The notes beneath the pieces are model-generated. The model made no database searches. It worked only from the letters and a program-made list of their open reading frames with translations, and was not told the origin of the DNA. A stretch of 64,000 bases of DNA from Bolinopsis microptera (lineage: Eukaryota > Ctenophora > Tentaculata > Lobata > Bolinopsidae), in the NCBI RefSeq assembly GCF_026151205.1, contig NC_087082.1, positions 16,771,401 to 16,835,400 of the forward strand, given 5' to 3'. This document shows positions 44,099 to 54,414 of this stretch, piece after piece (the first letter of the stretch is position 1; each line of letters starts with the position of its first letter). A program made the translations under genes and the position numbers.

Positions 44099-44106
44099 TT
44101 TATATA
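44099..44106 (-). promoter_or_regulatory. TATA box upstream of the polymerase gene
   Basis: TATATAAA on the minus strand lies about 50 bp upstream of the open region that starts near 44050. It is well placed for a start of transcription near 44070. The only support is motif and position. Confidence 0.4.
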
Positions 44107-44194
44107 GCGATCACTACCTCTATCAGCACTGAATATCCCGTCTCCTAGACATTAGTTAACAACCCTGCACGGATGTTAATTGAGATGTTAATTG

Positions 44195-44410
44195 ATATCC
44201 CGATCGGCTTATCAGACTGCCGGTCATGTCTTCATGTAATTAGTTCCGGGATTAGAGTAAAATAATTGACTAGTCATCCTGATGGCTGATTGGCTTGTCA
44301 GACTGCCGGTCATATCTTCTTATAATTAGATTCCTGGAACAAAGTGAAACAGTTGATCAGTTATCCTGATTGGCTTGTCAGACTGCCGGTCATATCCCCA
44401 TTTATCGTAT
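44195..44410 (+). repeat. Three short direct repeats
   Basis: CAGACTGCCGGTCAT recurs three times (near 44216, 44310 and 44380), each after a TGGCTTGTCAGA or CGGCTTATCAGA context, with units of about 70-95 bp. Degenerate tandem duplication upstream of the polymerase promoter. Confidence 0.6.
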
Positions 44411-44713
44411 GGATCTCATTAAACAACTATAAAACAAAGTTGTCACCCAAAAACCCAGGACCATATAACACGGAAATTTTTACCAGGAAAGCCCACCACA
44501 ACACAAACCTTATTAGGAATATAGTAGCACACAGCTAGGATAGGTCAGGGTTACCACACCCGGAAAGCTCACTCTTTATCCAGCTACCTAGGGCTAACCC
44601 GGAAACCAATTAGCCCTTTTTTGCACACAATTTCTATGTCAGATTTTCAAATCACCCTATTTCCGCCTGAAATCCATTGTGCACGAGCTGTGCGATAGGA
44701 GACATAGTCATAA

Positions 44714-44880
44714 TGTAATCTAGTCTACAGATGTTAAACCCCCCCCCCCCCACCCCCTCCCTTATCAATTTTACACATAGCTATTCTGTCAAAATTAGTC
44801 TAGCGTAATGATTTGGAAACCCCCCTGATTACGAAATATGTGAGCGACCCCTATTGTGAAGTTATATGTACATACTAACA
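44714..44880. mobile_element. MITE related to the GGGGTCGTTCAC family, copy 1
   Basis: Starts GTAATCTAGTCTACAGATGTT, then a poly-C run and TTTTACACATAGCTATTCTG, and ends ATTACGAAATATGTGAGCGA then CCCC. It is nearly the same as 46148-46320. The right end matches the terminus of the MITE at 20396. Confidence 0.65.
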
Positions 44881-44972
44881 TCATAACTTCAAGGAAACCG
44901 TCTGTGTTCAGAATTATCAATTAGTTGAGCTCCTGTTTGTCCATTGATGTCCTTGCTAAAGACAGCCATGAT

Positions 44973-45790
44973 TCGATACTGTGACCACTATCTCTCTCCC
45001 TTGTGTATTATCGATCGCGAGACCTAGGCTAACAAGCGTACCTTGCTAACGAAGCCATCCAATTCCAAAGCTCCTGAACCAAATATTTTGGTTCAGTTGT
45101 CGTATTCCGGTGCAATTGTAATATGACCTAAGTTCAGTTGTCGTTTTGGGATTTACGCTGATTTGGCACCCAATTAAGCTGACTAGGTGCCCCGTTAACT
45201 GCGTGCATGGGAACTAGATTCAATTGGGTTGTCGGACACCCTTATTAGTATTACACTATCTACTATTATTACATTATCGGACTTTATTTTAGCGGACATT
45301 AATTGGACGCTGGAAGCCCTCGTTTCATTTTAATGTTCGCTCGAAATTATTTCCTTTCACAAAATGTCCGGTCAAATAACATCCGATAAGGTATGTTCAA
45401 TGTGTTAGATGCGAATCGATAAAACGGAGTACGAAACCGTTCTGATGTATCGTGAACACCCTGTGTATTGTGACGTTATGTACGATATAACTAACAGTAA
45501 CATTATAAGCTATTATATCCTGGTAGAATGTTGATGCGAATCGATAAAACGGAGTACGACGGAGACTTGAAGTCGTCTATTCTCAACCAGCTTGCCTTTG
45601 ACTTAAGGAATCTCTAATACAAATACACAGGATGGGGTATGTACAAAATGTTGCTTAACAAAAGTTTTACGCATCGGAGAACGGCACCATGAGTGAACGG
45701 CACTTTGTCTTTGGCAATAGCTTGTATTTGTGCTACAAGTTGTATACAAGTTCAAGTTGCATCTTCAAGTTGTTAAAGATGCGATAATGC
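44973..45790 (+). repeat. 0.8-kb duplicated block, uninterrupted copy
   Basis: It starts CGATACTGTGACCAC, contains GGTTCAGTTGTCGTATTCCG, TTGTCGGACACCCTTATTA and GATGCGAATCGATAAAACGG (twice), and ends near TGCGTTAGATTGGTTCAT. The same order occurs at 50255-50690 and 53090-53642, where about 2.4 kb including a LINE intervenes. It contains a small TTATCGGAC...GTCCGATAA hairpin MITE at about 45272-45393. No protein is recognised. Confidence 0.8.
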
Positions 45791-45799
45791 GTTAGATTG

Positions 45800-46147
45800 G
45801 TTCATGATAATCACTGACGTTGGTTTGATAATCACTGACGTTCACTAACGTTCACTAACGTTCAATAACGGTCACTACAAAATGACTGAACGTGCGTTCA
45901 ATACGTCAAAATCCACCGTTCACTACAACTAAGCCTAGTATGCTAAGAAGCTAATATAGTATTCGCCAATCGGCTACACACATATCTGCGCATATGTAGG
46001 GACACACGTACTAAAATTAAATTTAATGGAAATAATTACCGGAATTTATTATTCACGGACCTTAATGCCATAGACATTATTTTCACGGACATAATTAATC
46101 ATGTTAATGTCTTCAGCGTGAAAGTAATGTCCGTGGTAATTATGACC
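45800..46147. other. Short direct and inverted repeats
   Basis: TGATAATCACTGACGTT and CACTAACGTTCACTAACG repeats lie at 45806-45880. A degraded ACGGACATTA/TAATGTCCGT inverted pair lies at 46025-46145, related to the rate-limiting ends of the TTATCGGAC family. No gene. Confidence 0.4.
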
Positions 46148-46325
46148 GATAATGTAATCTAGTCTACAGATGTTTAAACCCCCCCCCCCTCCCTTATCAA
46201 TTTTACACATAGCTATTCTGTCAAAATTACTCTAGCGTAATGATTTGGAAAACCCCCTCGGCTGATTACGTAATATGTGAACGACCCCTATTGTGAAGTT
46301 ATATGTACATTCTAACATTATAAGT
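46148..46325. mobile_element. MITE related to the GGGGTCGTTCAC family, copy 2
   Basis: A close copy of 44714-44880 (TAATCTAGTCTACAGATGTT, poly-C run, GCTGATTACGTAATATGTGA, then ACGACCCC). The better-preserved right end shows the family terminus clearly. Confidence 0.65.
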
Positions 46326-46793
46326 TACTAGTGTAACTCGTGCCTACGGCCGGGACTTCACTATCGCAGTTGAAATGCAAAAGTATAAACCCGCCTATTA
46401 TGTATATTCGAAAACACGCATTACATTGTCGTATGAAAATATGAACTCTCTCTTTAGTCCAAACAGATCACAATGAGTGTATATACCTTATCGGACCTTA
46501 TTTGGACGGACATTACTTGAACGCTGGAGGCCCTAGCGTTCACCTTAATGTCCGTTCAAATAAAGTCCGTTCAATTAATGTCCGTCCAAGTTAAAGTCCG
46601 TTGAATTTTTTTGAAAATGTTTCCATTTCGAACTTTATGTCCAGAATATGACAACTTTTAATTTCATTCAATTTCAATAGCTATCATTAGACTAAACTAT
46701 ATCGTTGAATCAATGGAAACAAGTTATTATACAATTTTAAAGATCTAAATTGTAAATATCACATTATATGGCATGACCACTATCTTGATCTAA

Positions 46794-47060
46794 ATGTTTT
46801 TGCCCATGCAGTTGATCTACGAGGGAAAAACAAAGCAATCACTACTTATTCCTAAATATACATTTCCGAAAGACTTTGAGGTTATTTTTAACGAGAAACA
46901 TTGGGCAAATGAATCCACAACAATAAATTTTATCAAGAACATCATAGTGTCGTATCTTAACGACGAAAAGGTTCTCCTTGGTCTGCCGGAGGCACAGACA
47001 ACTTTTCTGTTTGTTGTTTGGGGACCGGTTTTTTATACCCGGCCAATGTTTACAAAATAA
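46794..47060 (+). pseudogene. DDE transposase fragment (pogo/Tigger/jerky type)
   Basis: The first ~65 codons match the central catalytic region of DDE_1 transposases: MQLIYEGKTKQSL, then FPKDFEVIFNEKHWANEST, INFIKNIIVSYL and KVLLGLPEAQTTFLFVVWG, where the family has the ALLIFD catalytic aspartate; here that Asp position reads VVW. Before and after, the similarity is lost. The piece is too short and lacks the catalytic residues, so it is dead. Confidence 0.65.
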
Positions 47061-47404
47061 TATAATACATAACAATATAATTTTATTTAATATGCGTGAA
47101 TATGAAAATTGAAAATGTTGATTACGTCTATTCATTAAAAACAAAAACAGAAACTTTAAAAATTAAAACTTGTATATCATGATTTATTATCATATAGTGA
47201 CAAATAATTTGATTTGATACGACAGATGATCACACGCACTGTTTTATAAGCTACTTGAGGTTAAAACAAAAAAGAATAACTGAGCCCATGTCTTATCAGC
47301 ACCTGCTAGCGCTATCTATATGATGCTATTAATATGACAGTGAATGGGCAGTGAAAAAAGTGGCATATGGTTGATAGTGACTAGTGTGCTAACCGTCTGG
47401 TTTT

Positions 47405-49375
47405 ATTTATTCCTTAGTTTATTCTCGGTAGTTGATTTGTTGTGTGCCTGATCTTGTCGATTTACGTAGCCCGGGTAAATTATGTAACAGAAAAGGTGGC
47501 CATTCTTCATCGTTTCCTGAGCTTTGTAGTTCTATCATTACACGCTTCGCTGATTTCTTATATATGCTTATTGAGAAAATGCTAGAAGGGCAAGTTATGC
47601 GACTAATGTTGTGCTCGGTAATAGCTAATATAGGACCTTTATACAGAACACTAGCGCGTAGATCTGGTTGAGAGAACGTTGTTAGCCAGTCGATATTGTC
47701 GTCATAAGACGTGCCATACTTTGGTATATCGGGAGGAAATAAGTCTTTTATCGACGACGGCAGAAGGCCAGGCATGTAAGTTATCTTGTGCATCAGAGTC
47801 AGAGCATTTTTTTATGATGACCCCGTGTACAGATAATATTTCGTACTCTTTAAACGTAGTTTTAGTATGATCCGAAAGCTTACCGTCCTTGTAATAGTAA
47901 TTCACGTAGCCCGGCATAACTGCTCGTATTCCCTGCTTTTGTTTAGTGAACAGTGATTCAATATGGGATTTTGCAGCAAAGCCCCAAACTAGTGAACAGA
48001 AATTTAAGTGAGATTGTACAAAACTTTGGAAGATCTGTAAGCGTGCTTTGATTGGTAATTTGCGTTTTATTTTGAACATAATACCTATAAACCGTGACAT
48101 TTTTGTTTTGACGGCTCGGATGTGGCTGGCCCATTTTAGTTTGTCGTCGACGATAACTCCTAAAAACCTGGCCTCCGTTTTGCGTTCTATAGGAGAGTTG
48201 TCGATACTTACTTGTAGAGACGATAGATCTACCCGTCTTTTTGAAAATACCATATAGCAAGTCTTCTTCAGATTAAGAGCTAGGCCGTTCGAGTTAACCC
48301 ATTTTATCAACACGTCAGTGAGGTGGTTTACTTTGGATATAATGTCTTGTACATTTGATCCGGTGATAATAATGTTTGCGTCGTCTGCGTATAATATAAA
48401 TTTAGCTAGGTTACTGATTCCTGGTAAGTCATTGATATATATGACAAAGAGCAGGGGGCCTAATATGCTCCCTTGTGGAACACCGTATATCATAGATTCT
48501 AATGATGAATTGGAGCCGTTTAGGGAAACAAATTGACTGCGACCACTGAGGTATGACTCGAACCATTTCAACGCAATGCCACGAATACCGTAATGCTCAA
48601 GTTTCCTGAGTAATGTCGCGTGATCTAGGACGTCAAATGCCTTGCTATAGTCTAAAAGTAATAAAAGTGCTATTTGGTTCTTATTTAGAGAATGCAGAAT
48701 AGAGCTCTGAGCATTGAGAAGTGCGTGCTCACATGATCTTCCTGGTCGGAATCCGTACTGATTCTCGAATAGAGAGTTATTCTTGTCGAGAAATTCTAAA
48801 ACGCGTCTGTGCATTAGTTTTTCATAAATTTTTGAGAACGAGCCCAGAAGCGAAATAGGTCTATAATTCGCTACGTCGAGTTTACAACCTCTGTGTATAG
48901 GTGTAACTTTTGCCGTTTTCAAAGCTTTAGGGAAAGCTCCCTCTACAAAAGATGTGTTAACTACTTTTGCTAAGGCGCATAAAAAATTTTGGCATGTGCT
49001 GGCTATTTTCAAGGGCTCAATCTTTGAATCGAGAGTTGCCTTATTTTTTAGGCCAATAATAATTCTATGAATCTCGGTGGGCCCAGTAGGTTCGAGGTAG
49101 ATAGACGTTGGACATGACCCGGTCAGATACTCCTGGAACCCCCCAGGATCGAAGGTCTGTCGGGAACTGATCTGAGACTTGATGTTGGCTGCGATGCTGG
49201 AAAAGTAGCCATTGAACTTTTCAGCGACTGCCGAGTTAGTACTCAAGATCGTCCCGTCAGTATCCCTCAATCTGATTTGATCAGATCCCCGTCTTTTTCT
49301 GTTTAGCAGGCCGTTGATTATCTCCCATTGTTTTTTGGAACAGTCCTGATATTTTTCAAATTGTTTTTTGTAATA
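47405..49375 (-). mobile_element. Non-LTR retrotransposon (CR1/L2/jockey-like), 5'-truncated
   Basis: Coding sequence runs from about 49375 (YQDCSKKQWEIINGLLN, truncated) to 47419. A frameshift near 47795 separates the main frame (47702-49270) from the final ~120 codons (47419-47793). The endonuclease domain is absent. It is inserted inside the ACCTTATCGGACC element. No obvious 3' microsatellite tail was seen. Confidence 0.85.
47702..49270 (-). CDS. LINE reverse transcriptase, CR1/L2-like
   Basis: 522 residues with reverse transcriptase blocks in order: VTPIHRGCKLDVANYRPISL, KIYEKLM, NQYGFRPGRSCEHAL, LDYSKAFDVLDHATL, GVPQGSILGPLLFVIYINDL, active site YADD (ILYADDANIII), LNLKKT, RFLGVIVDDKLKW. 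The thumb region ARLQIFQSFVQSHLNFCSLVWG is typical of CR1/jockey-group LINEs. The last residues after about 47795 are out of frame; the true C-terminus continues at 47419-47793 (LPSSIKDLFP). The start Met is internal to the original protein. Confidence 0.85.
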   Translation of the reverse strand: MRDTDGTILSTNSAVAEKFNGYFSSIAANIKSQISSRQTFDPGGFQEYLTGSCPTSIYLEPTGPTEIHRIIIGLKNKATLDSKIEPLKIASTCQNFLCALAKVVNTSFVEGAFPKALKTAKVTPIHRGCKLDVANYRPISLLGSFSKIYEKLMHRRVLEFLDKNNSLFENQYGFRPGRSCEHALLNAQSSILHSLNKNQIALLLLLDYSKAFDVLDHATLLRKLEHYGIRGIALKWFESYLSGRSQFVSLNGSNSSLESMIYGVPQGSILGPLLFVIYINDLPGISNLAKFILYADDANIIITGSNVQDIISKVNHLTDVLIKWVNSNGLALNLKKTCYMVFSKRRVDLSSLQVSIDNSPIERKTEARFLGVIVDDKLKWASHIRAVKTKMSRFIGIMFKIKRKLPIKARLQIFQSFVQSHLNFCSLVWGFAAKSHIESLFTKQKQGIRAVMPGYVNYYYKDGKLSDHTKTTFKEYEILSVHGVIIKKCSDSDAQDNLHAWPSAVVDKRLISSRYTKVWHVL

Positions 49376-49379
49376 CCGC

Positions 49380-49980
49380 TATATTCTAGTATATGATGTT
49401 TTCAAGAGTCACTTGACGGAAAAAGTCAACGAAATTATGGCACTCAACAACATTGTTCATTAGCTAGTCCCCGCCAACATGTCAAACTTGTTTCTCGTTA
49501 CATCCTCTAGATATTATGGTAAATCGTGTTACCAAGGACATTGTCCGACGTTGTTATAGTTAATATTACTCAGGAGGACAGGAGAGGTAATGAAACAGAT
49601 AAGTGCTGGGAAAGCTCCAAGTGATGTTAAGGTTAACCTAAAGTTGTCTAAGATAAAAACCACTTCACGCCGAATGGGTGGTAAAAGTTTACACTGAAAT
49701 GCAGGACCGAGGTAGTTTGATAAAAAAGGTTTCCAAAAAGCGGTTATTACTGATGCTTTAAGCATGGAATATTTAATGCCCTAAAACCCATTTGATGAAG
49801 ATGATATGTGATATTAGACAATAACCATGTTGATGTACACATATTTTAACATGTTTACTGATTAAAGGCTGCCTTTCTTACTTACTGTATGAAAAATATA
49901 TTGAAAAATAATTTGCTAAAATTTAAAAAACGTAAAAAAAAGATGAAAAAAATTTGGATTTTTGATGGTTTTGATTGCCT
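49380..49980. other. Non-genic stretch
   Basis: Between the LINE 5' truncation and the right inverted end of the surrounding transposon. AT-rich, with no coding similarity seen; probably the rest of the older transposon body. Confidence 0.35.
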
Positions 49981-50997
49981 TCTAGCGTTCATATTAATGT
50001 CCGTTCACAGTTATGTCCGTTCAAGTAATGTCCGTCCAAATAAGGTCCGATAAGGTAGCTCAAGGTTAGAGCTTGTGTTCCTCCTTCTCTTGGAGGTAGC
50101 TTCACGTTCATTTCTGGTGGGCATGTAGATAACTAGATAAGGCTTCGGTGAGGAGGTTTCGGGTGACTGAGAGGTATTGGTCGGCAGCTTTCCACTTTAA
50201 CTTTGTTCTGAACTCTGATTTCTTAGCTACCGGGTTGTTTGGCTCTGTTGGTATAAAGGACACGATTCGATACTGTGACCACCATCTCTCTCCCTTGTGT
50301 ATTTTCGATTGCGAGATCTGAGCTAACAAGTGTACCTTTTCACGAAGCGAGCCAATGCTCCTCAAGGCTTGAGAACCTCAAGTATCGAGATCCGACCCAA
50401 GTCACGAGATCCGAACCATGACAGACCCTCCTAAAGCATCAGAAGACTCAAGATCTGAGCCAGCTCGCCATAACTAACCTGAAAGTCTGATCTACAAATA
50501 TTCTGGTTCAGTTGTCGTATTCCGGTGCAATTGTAATATGACCTAAGTTCAGTTGTCGTTTTGGGATTTACGCTGATTTGGCACCCAATTAAGCTGACTA
50601 GGTGCCCCATTAACTGTGTGGGAACTAGGTTCAGTTGGGTTGTCGGACACCCTTATTACACTATCTACTACTAGTACTACTACTATATACTACTACCCGT
50701 ATTTTGGTAAGGAGGAATATTCTTGTAGGTTTATAACCTACCAGGACGCGCGCCGAGTTGGACTCGTCGACGGTCCTGGAACAGATATTTTAAGAGTATC
50801 ACCCGTTAAGAATATTCTCGATCTGGGAACATTCCAACGGCGAGCCAACATTACATACATTAGTTACATATCATAGCATACAATTTCTTATTACACGCAG
50901 TAGGGACCTGTGTACAGTTAGCGATAGTCAACTGTTTATCATACAAATTTGATAAAGATTAAGAATGTAAGCTCAGTAAAATTTAATTCATATATAG

Positions 50998-52951
50998 ACA
51001 GCAGACCACATTTTCACACTTTCAACCTGCGTGGAAAAGTATGTCACCAAGAAACGCCAAAGGCTATACACATGCTTTGTCGATTATGCCAAAGCGTTTG
51101 ATTCCATCTGTCGTGAGGCACTCCTTTACAAGTTGTGGAAAATGGGTATTCAAGGGAGATTCTTTGAGTGCATTAAGTTCATGTACTCAAACTCCTCAGC
51201 CAAAGTGAAGCTACTAGACAAGCTGTCACAGAAGATCGACATAATATGTGGTACTGAGCAAGGACACCCCATGTCCCCTGAACTGTTTAAATGCTTTGTC
51301 CACCAGCTTTCACATGATCTCAACAACATCGAAGGAGTGAAAGTCCCTGTCCTAAATGATACAGATATAACTCATCTGCTATGGGCAGACGACCTTGTCC
51401 TTCTAGCCCTCAACAAACACAGTCTTCAACAAATGCTTGATGTCCTAAACAATTACTGCTCAGAATGGGGCCTGACAGTAAACATTGGAAAAACTTCAGT
51501 CCTTGTGTTTAACCCAACAGGAAGGCATCTGAAGGAAAGTCATGAGTTCAAACTGGGAGAACAACAGATCCCCTCCGGGAGAGAGTACTGTTACCTTGGC
51601 ATTACATTTACTCTGAGCGGATCACTTAAGCTAACACAACAAAAGCTGAGGCAAAAAGCATTAAGAAGTTATTTCTCTTTGAAAAGCTACATTGATACCC
51701 GCCACATCAGGAAATCTATACTGTTCAAGCTATATGATACACTTATTGTACCTGTGGTGTCGTATGGTTGCCAAGTGTGGCTGCCAAGCACAGCTCTGTT
51801 CCGCAACTTCCCCACAAACACGAGCACCACACCAGAAACAGGAAACGTGTGTACACTCATTGCCAGGGACCCTCTAGAGAACTTTCATCTGTCTCTTTTG
51901 AAATGGACCTTAGGGGTGAGGAAGTCAACATCCAATGCTGCGATATGGGGTGACACAGGCAGGCATCCACTAGGCATCACGCTATCAAAGCAAGTGTTTA
52001 ACTACAAAGAAAGACTTGAACAAATGGTGGTAGACGGTCGTGACTGCTTTGCTAGACACGCTTTCGAAGAGCAGGTGACCCTAAACCTGAGCTGGTTCTC
52101 CACTCTCGAGCAGATGCAAGAAACCATCGAGGCATCAGAGAGAAACCAAGGATTAAGACCAAGCCAGATTAGAAAGAGTTTGCAAAAGTGGTTTATAAAC
52201 TCATGGGAAACAGAAAGGACATCTAACAGAAAACTATCATTCTACAACTTAGTGAAGAGAAAGTTTGCTCAAGAGACGTATCTAGCCCTTGATCTTAAAC
52301 CTAACTGCTCAAAGAAGATCGCGCAACTCAGAAGCAGCTCCCACCGCTTTAACGTTGAAACTGGTCGCTACGGCAAAAAGCGGTTTAACATAAAACATCG
52401 GGCCTGCAGACATTGCTGCTCAAGTGACGATGACTTGTTAGATCTTCTCTATGAGCTACCAGGGGCCTATCCAGTGATAGAAGATGAGCATCACATCCTC
52501 TACGAATGCCCCCTATACGAAGACCTACGCAAAAACCTGCATCAACGAACGAGGGACCTGTTAGTAATGAGAGATGAACCGGGAGAAATCTTCGACGACT
52601 CAACAACTATTAGAGACATTGGACGGTTTTTAAATAAGGTCGATGAACGGAGGTTCCCGAAGAAAAATACTGAATGAATGTCGTGTTTTGTATATTTTGA
52701 TAAGTGTGTGGACATTGTATGATACTTTCTTTGTCATTGTTGAGTGCTCTTGGCTGAGTTTTTTCTGCATACGACTGTGCTATCTGTGCTATATTCTTTT
52801 ACATGGCTATCTACTTTTACCACCTTGTTTGGTTATTTGTTACATTGGGGTAGTTTTGAATATTAAACCTTCTATTCCTATATTGGTCAGACACGGCATC
52901 TGCCGTTTGACCCAATTTTGTTTAATTCCTGTTTAATTCCTGTTTAATTCC
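50998..52951 (+). mobile_element. Non-LTR retrotransposon (LINE), copy B, 5'-truncated
   Basis: Nearly identical to copy A (8855-11742) from GACAGCAGACCACATTTTCA to the 3' tail, which again has three TTTAATTCCTG units, the last ending TTTAATTCC. It is shorter at the 5' end: the endonuclease and first reverse transcriptase blocks are missing. The few differences from copy A imply recent activity of the family. Confidence 0.92.
51031..52677 (+). CDS. LINE copy B reverse transcriptase fragment
   Basis: 548 residues equal to the C-terminal three-quarters of the copy A protein, with only a handful of substitutions (for example A/V before TLNLSW, F/L in AQxRSS, H/Q in LHxRTRD, E/D in RxEPGE). It has DYAKAFDS, GTEQGHPMSPELF, the WADD active site and the terminal CRHCC...HHILYECPLY domain. 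It lacks the N-terminal fingers, so it is not competent alone. Confidence 0.85.
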   Translation: MEKYVTKKRQRLYTCFVDYAKAFDSICREALLYKLWKMGIQGRFFECIKFMYSNSSAKVKLLDKLSQKIDIICGTEQGHPMSPELFKCFVHQLSHDLNNIEGVKVPVLNDTDITHLLWADDLVLLALNKHSLQQMLDVLNNYCSEWGLTVNIGKTSVLVFNPTGRHLKESHEFKLGEQQIPSGREYCYLGITFTLSGSLKLTQQKLRQKALRSYFSLKSYIDTRHIRKSILFKLYDTLIVPVVSYGCQVWLPSTALFRNFPTNTSTTPETGNVCTLIARDPLENFHLSLLKWTLGVRKSTSNAAIWGDTGRHPLGITLSKQVFNYKERLEQMVVDGRDCFARHAFEEQVTLNLSWFSTLEQMQETIEASERNQGLRPSQIRKSLQKWFINSWETERTSNRKLSFYNLVKRKFAQETYLALDLKPNCSKKIAQLRSSSHRFNVETGRYGKKRFNIKHRACRHCCSSDDDLLDLLYELPGAYPVIEDEHHILYECPLYEDLRKNLHQRTRDLLVMRDEPGEIFDDSTTIRDIGRFLNKVDERRFPKKNTE

Positions 52952-53644
52952 TATATCTGTATATGCTCTACAAAAATGTTGGTCTACTTCAAAATTATTC
53001 GCCGAAAAATTTGGTCACATGAAATTTGGTTTACAACAATTTTAGTCAAAAGTTTGACTAAATTTATGGTAGATTATATTTGTCGTTCTTAAGGTATTAT
53101 TACATTATCGGAATTTATTTGAACGGACATTAATTGGACGCTGGAGGCCCTAGCTTTCATTTTAACGTTCGTTCAAAATTATATCCGTTCACAAAATATC
53201 CGGTCAAATAACGTCCGATAAGGTATGTCCAATGTGTTACTGTTAGATGCGAATCAATAAAACGGAGTACGAAACCGTTCCGATGTATCGTGAACACCCT
53301 GTGTATTGTGACGTTATGTACGATATAACTAACAGTAACATTATAAGCTATTATATCCAGGTAGAATGTTGATGCGAATCGATAAAACGGAGTACGACGG
53401 AGACTTGAAGTCGTCTATTCTCAACCAGCTTGCCTTTGACTTAAGGAATCTCTAATACAAATACACAGGATGGGGTATGTACAAAATGTTACTTAACAAA
53501 AGTTTTACGCATCGGAGAACGGCACCATGAGTGAACGGCACTTTGTCTTTGGCAATAGCTTGTATTTAAACTACAAGTTGTATACAAGTTCAAGTTGCAT
53601 CTTCAAGTTGTTATAGATGCGATACTGCGTTAGATTGGTTCATA

Positions 53645-54410
53645 ATTGTTCTTGGGCAGCTACAGCATTGTCATTTTGATTTATTATATCAGCTCTTTCC
53701 TCGATAAGTCGATATTTAATTCATAATTGTCATCGTAAAATAAAGCAACACTTACTGGAGCAACGTTTTAATTTTTGCAAAACCTCATTTATCTCAGGCA
53801 AATTTCGATTTAAATGACTTTAATCTGAGATTCAGATATAGGATAATAAACAAAAGGGTCTCATAGGGGTCATTAGAGTTGAATATCGGGCCTAACAGCA
53901 AGTATCTCATTAGATATCTCACGTACCCATACCTAAGTTACACAGTACACACCCGGTCCTTAGTTCGGAATTAAATGTCGAAGTAGGATATTTTACGATA
54001 CATTTTCATCCAAAATCCGCGTTATACAGCGTAAGTGGGATCAGTGGCGTAACGTTGCCTGTTGGGGGTTTTCATGTTAGGCGGTTTTCATTCCCTCAGC
54101 AGTTAATTTAGCATTTCTAGACAATTTATTCGATGTTGTACATTTTATATTGGATTTGAACAATCGCAGATAGATTAAAATAAGAAATAGCCATCCACCA
54201 CTGGTAGAAGGCCTTGTGGGAATTTTCTGCTCGATACGCTATAGACTATAGAGCTATCGGGACATCAGATGCACCTTCCTAGGAGTTTGAACACTGTGAC
54301 TGAGCAGAAACCGTTAAAGTTTACTTAATTAAGTATTTAAGTTGAAATACTATGGATTAAAAATAATGAATTACCCATTTCGATTAGGAAAGTTTTGAAA
54401 AACAAGTCAG
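53645..54410. other. Upstream region of the lectin gene
   Basis: I see no exon or repeat that I can place. It should hold the lectin promoter; no clear TATA element was picked out. Confidence 0.3.
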
Positions 54411-54414
54411 CGAG

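Larger units (their letters stand above)
46485..50056. mobile_element. ACCTTATCGGACC-ended transposon, 3.6 kb, with LINE inside
   Basis: The left end ACCTTATCGGACCTTATTTG (46485) is mirrored by CAAATAAGGTCCGATAAGGT (ending 50056), each flanked by TA. Both ends contain GGACGGACATTACTTGAACG or its complement in a row of GTCCGTTCAA-like subrepeats. The interior contains a pogo/Tigger-type transposase relic (46794-47060) and a LINE (47405-49375). TA flanks plus a pogo-type relic suggest a Tc1/mariner-superfamily element. The left end could instead be a separate short hairpin MITE like 45272-45393 and 53098-53225. Confidence 0.55.
50255..53642 (+). repeat. 0.8-kb duplicated block, copy split by insertions
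   Basis: 50255-50690 matches the first half of 44973-45790, and 53090-53642 the second half, including the doubled ATAAAACGGAGTACGA motif. The intervening 50690-53090 holds a ~300-bp unmatched piece, LINE copy B and a ~130-bp fragment of the CCTTAAGAACGACAAATTTA MITE (52965-53093). The split order shows the block was whole before these arrived. Confidence 0.75.

Noticed and set aside
39317..44106. Complete Maverick/Polinton element
   Set aside because: No integrase, ATPase, protease or capsid frame and no terminal inverted repeats found around the polymerase.
46842..47144. 100-residue minus-strand frame
   Set aside because: Lies opposite the recognisable DDE transposase relic; a shadow frame.
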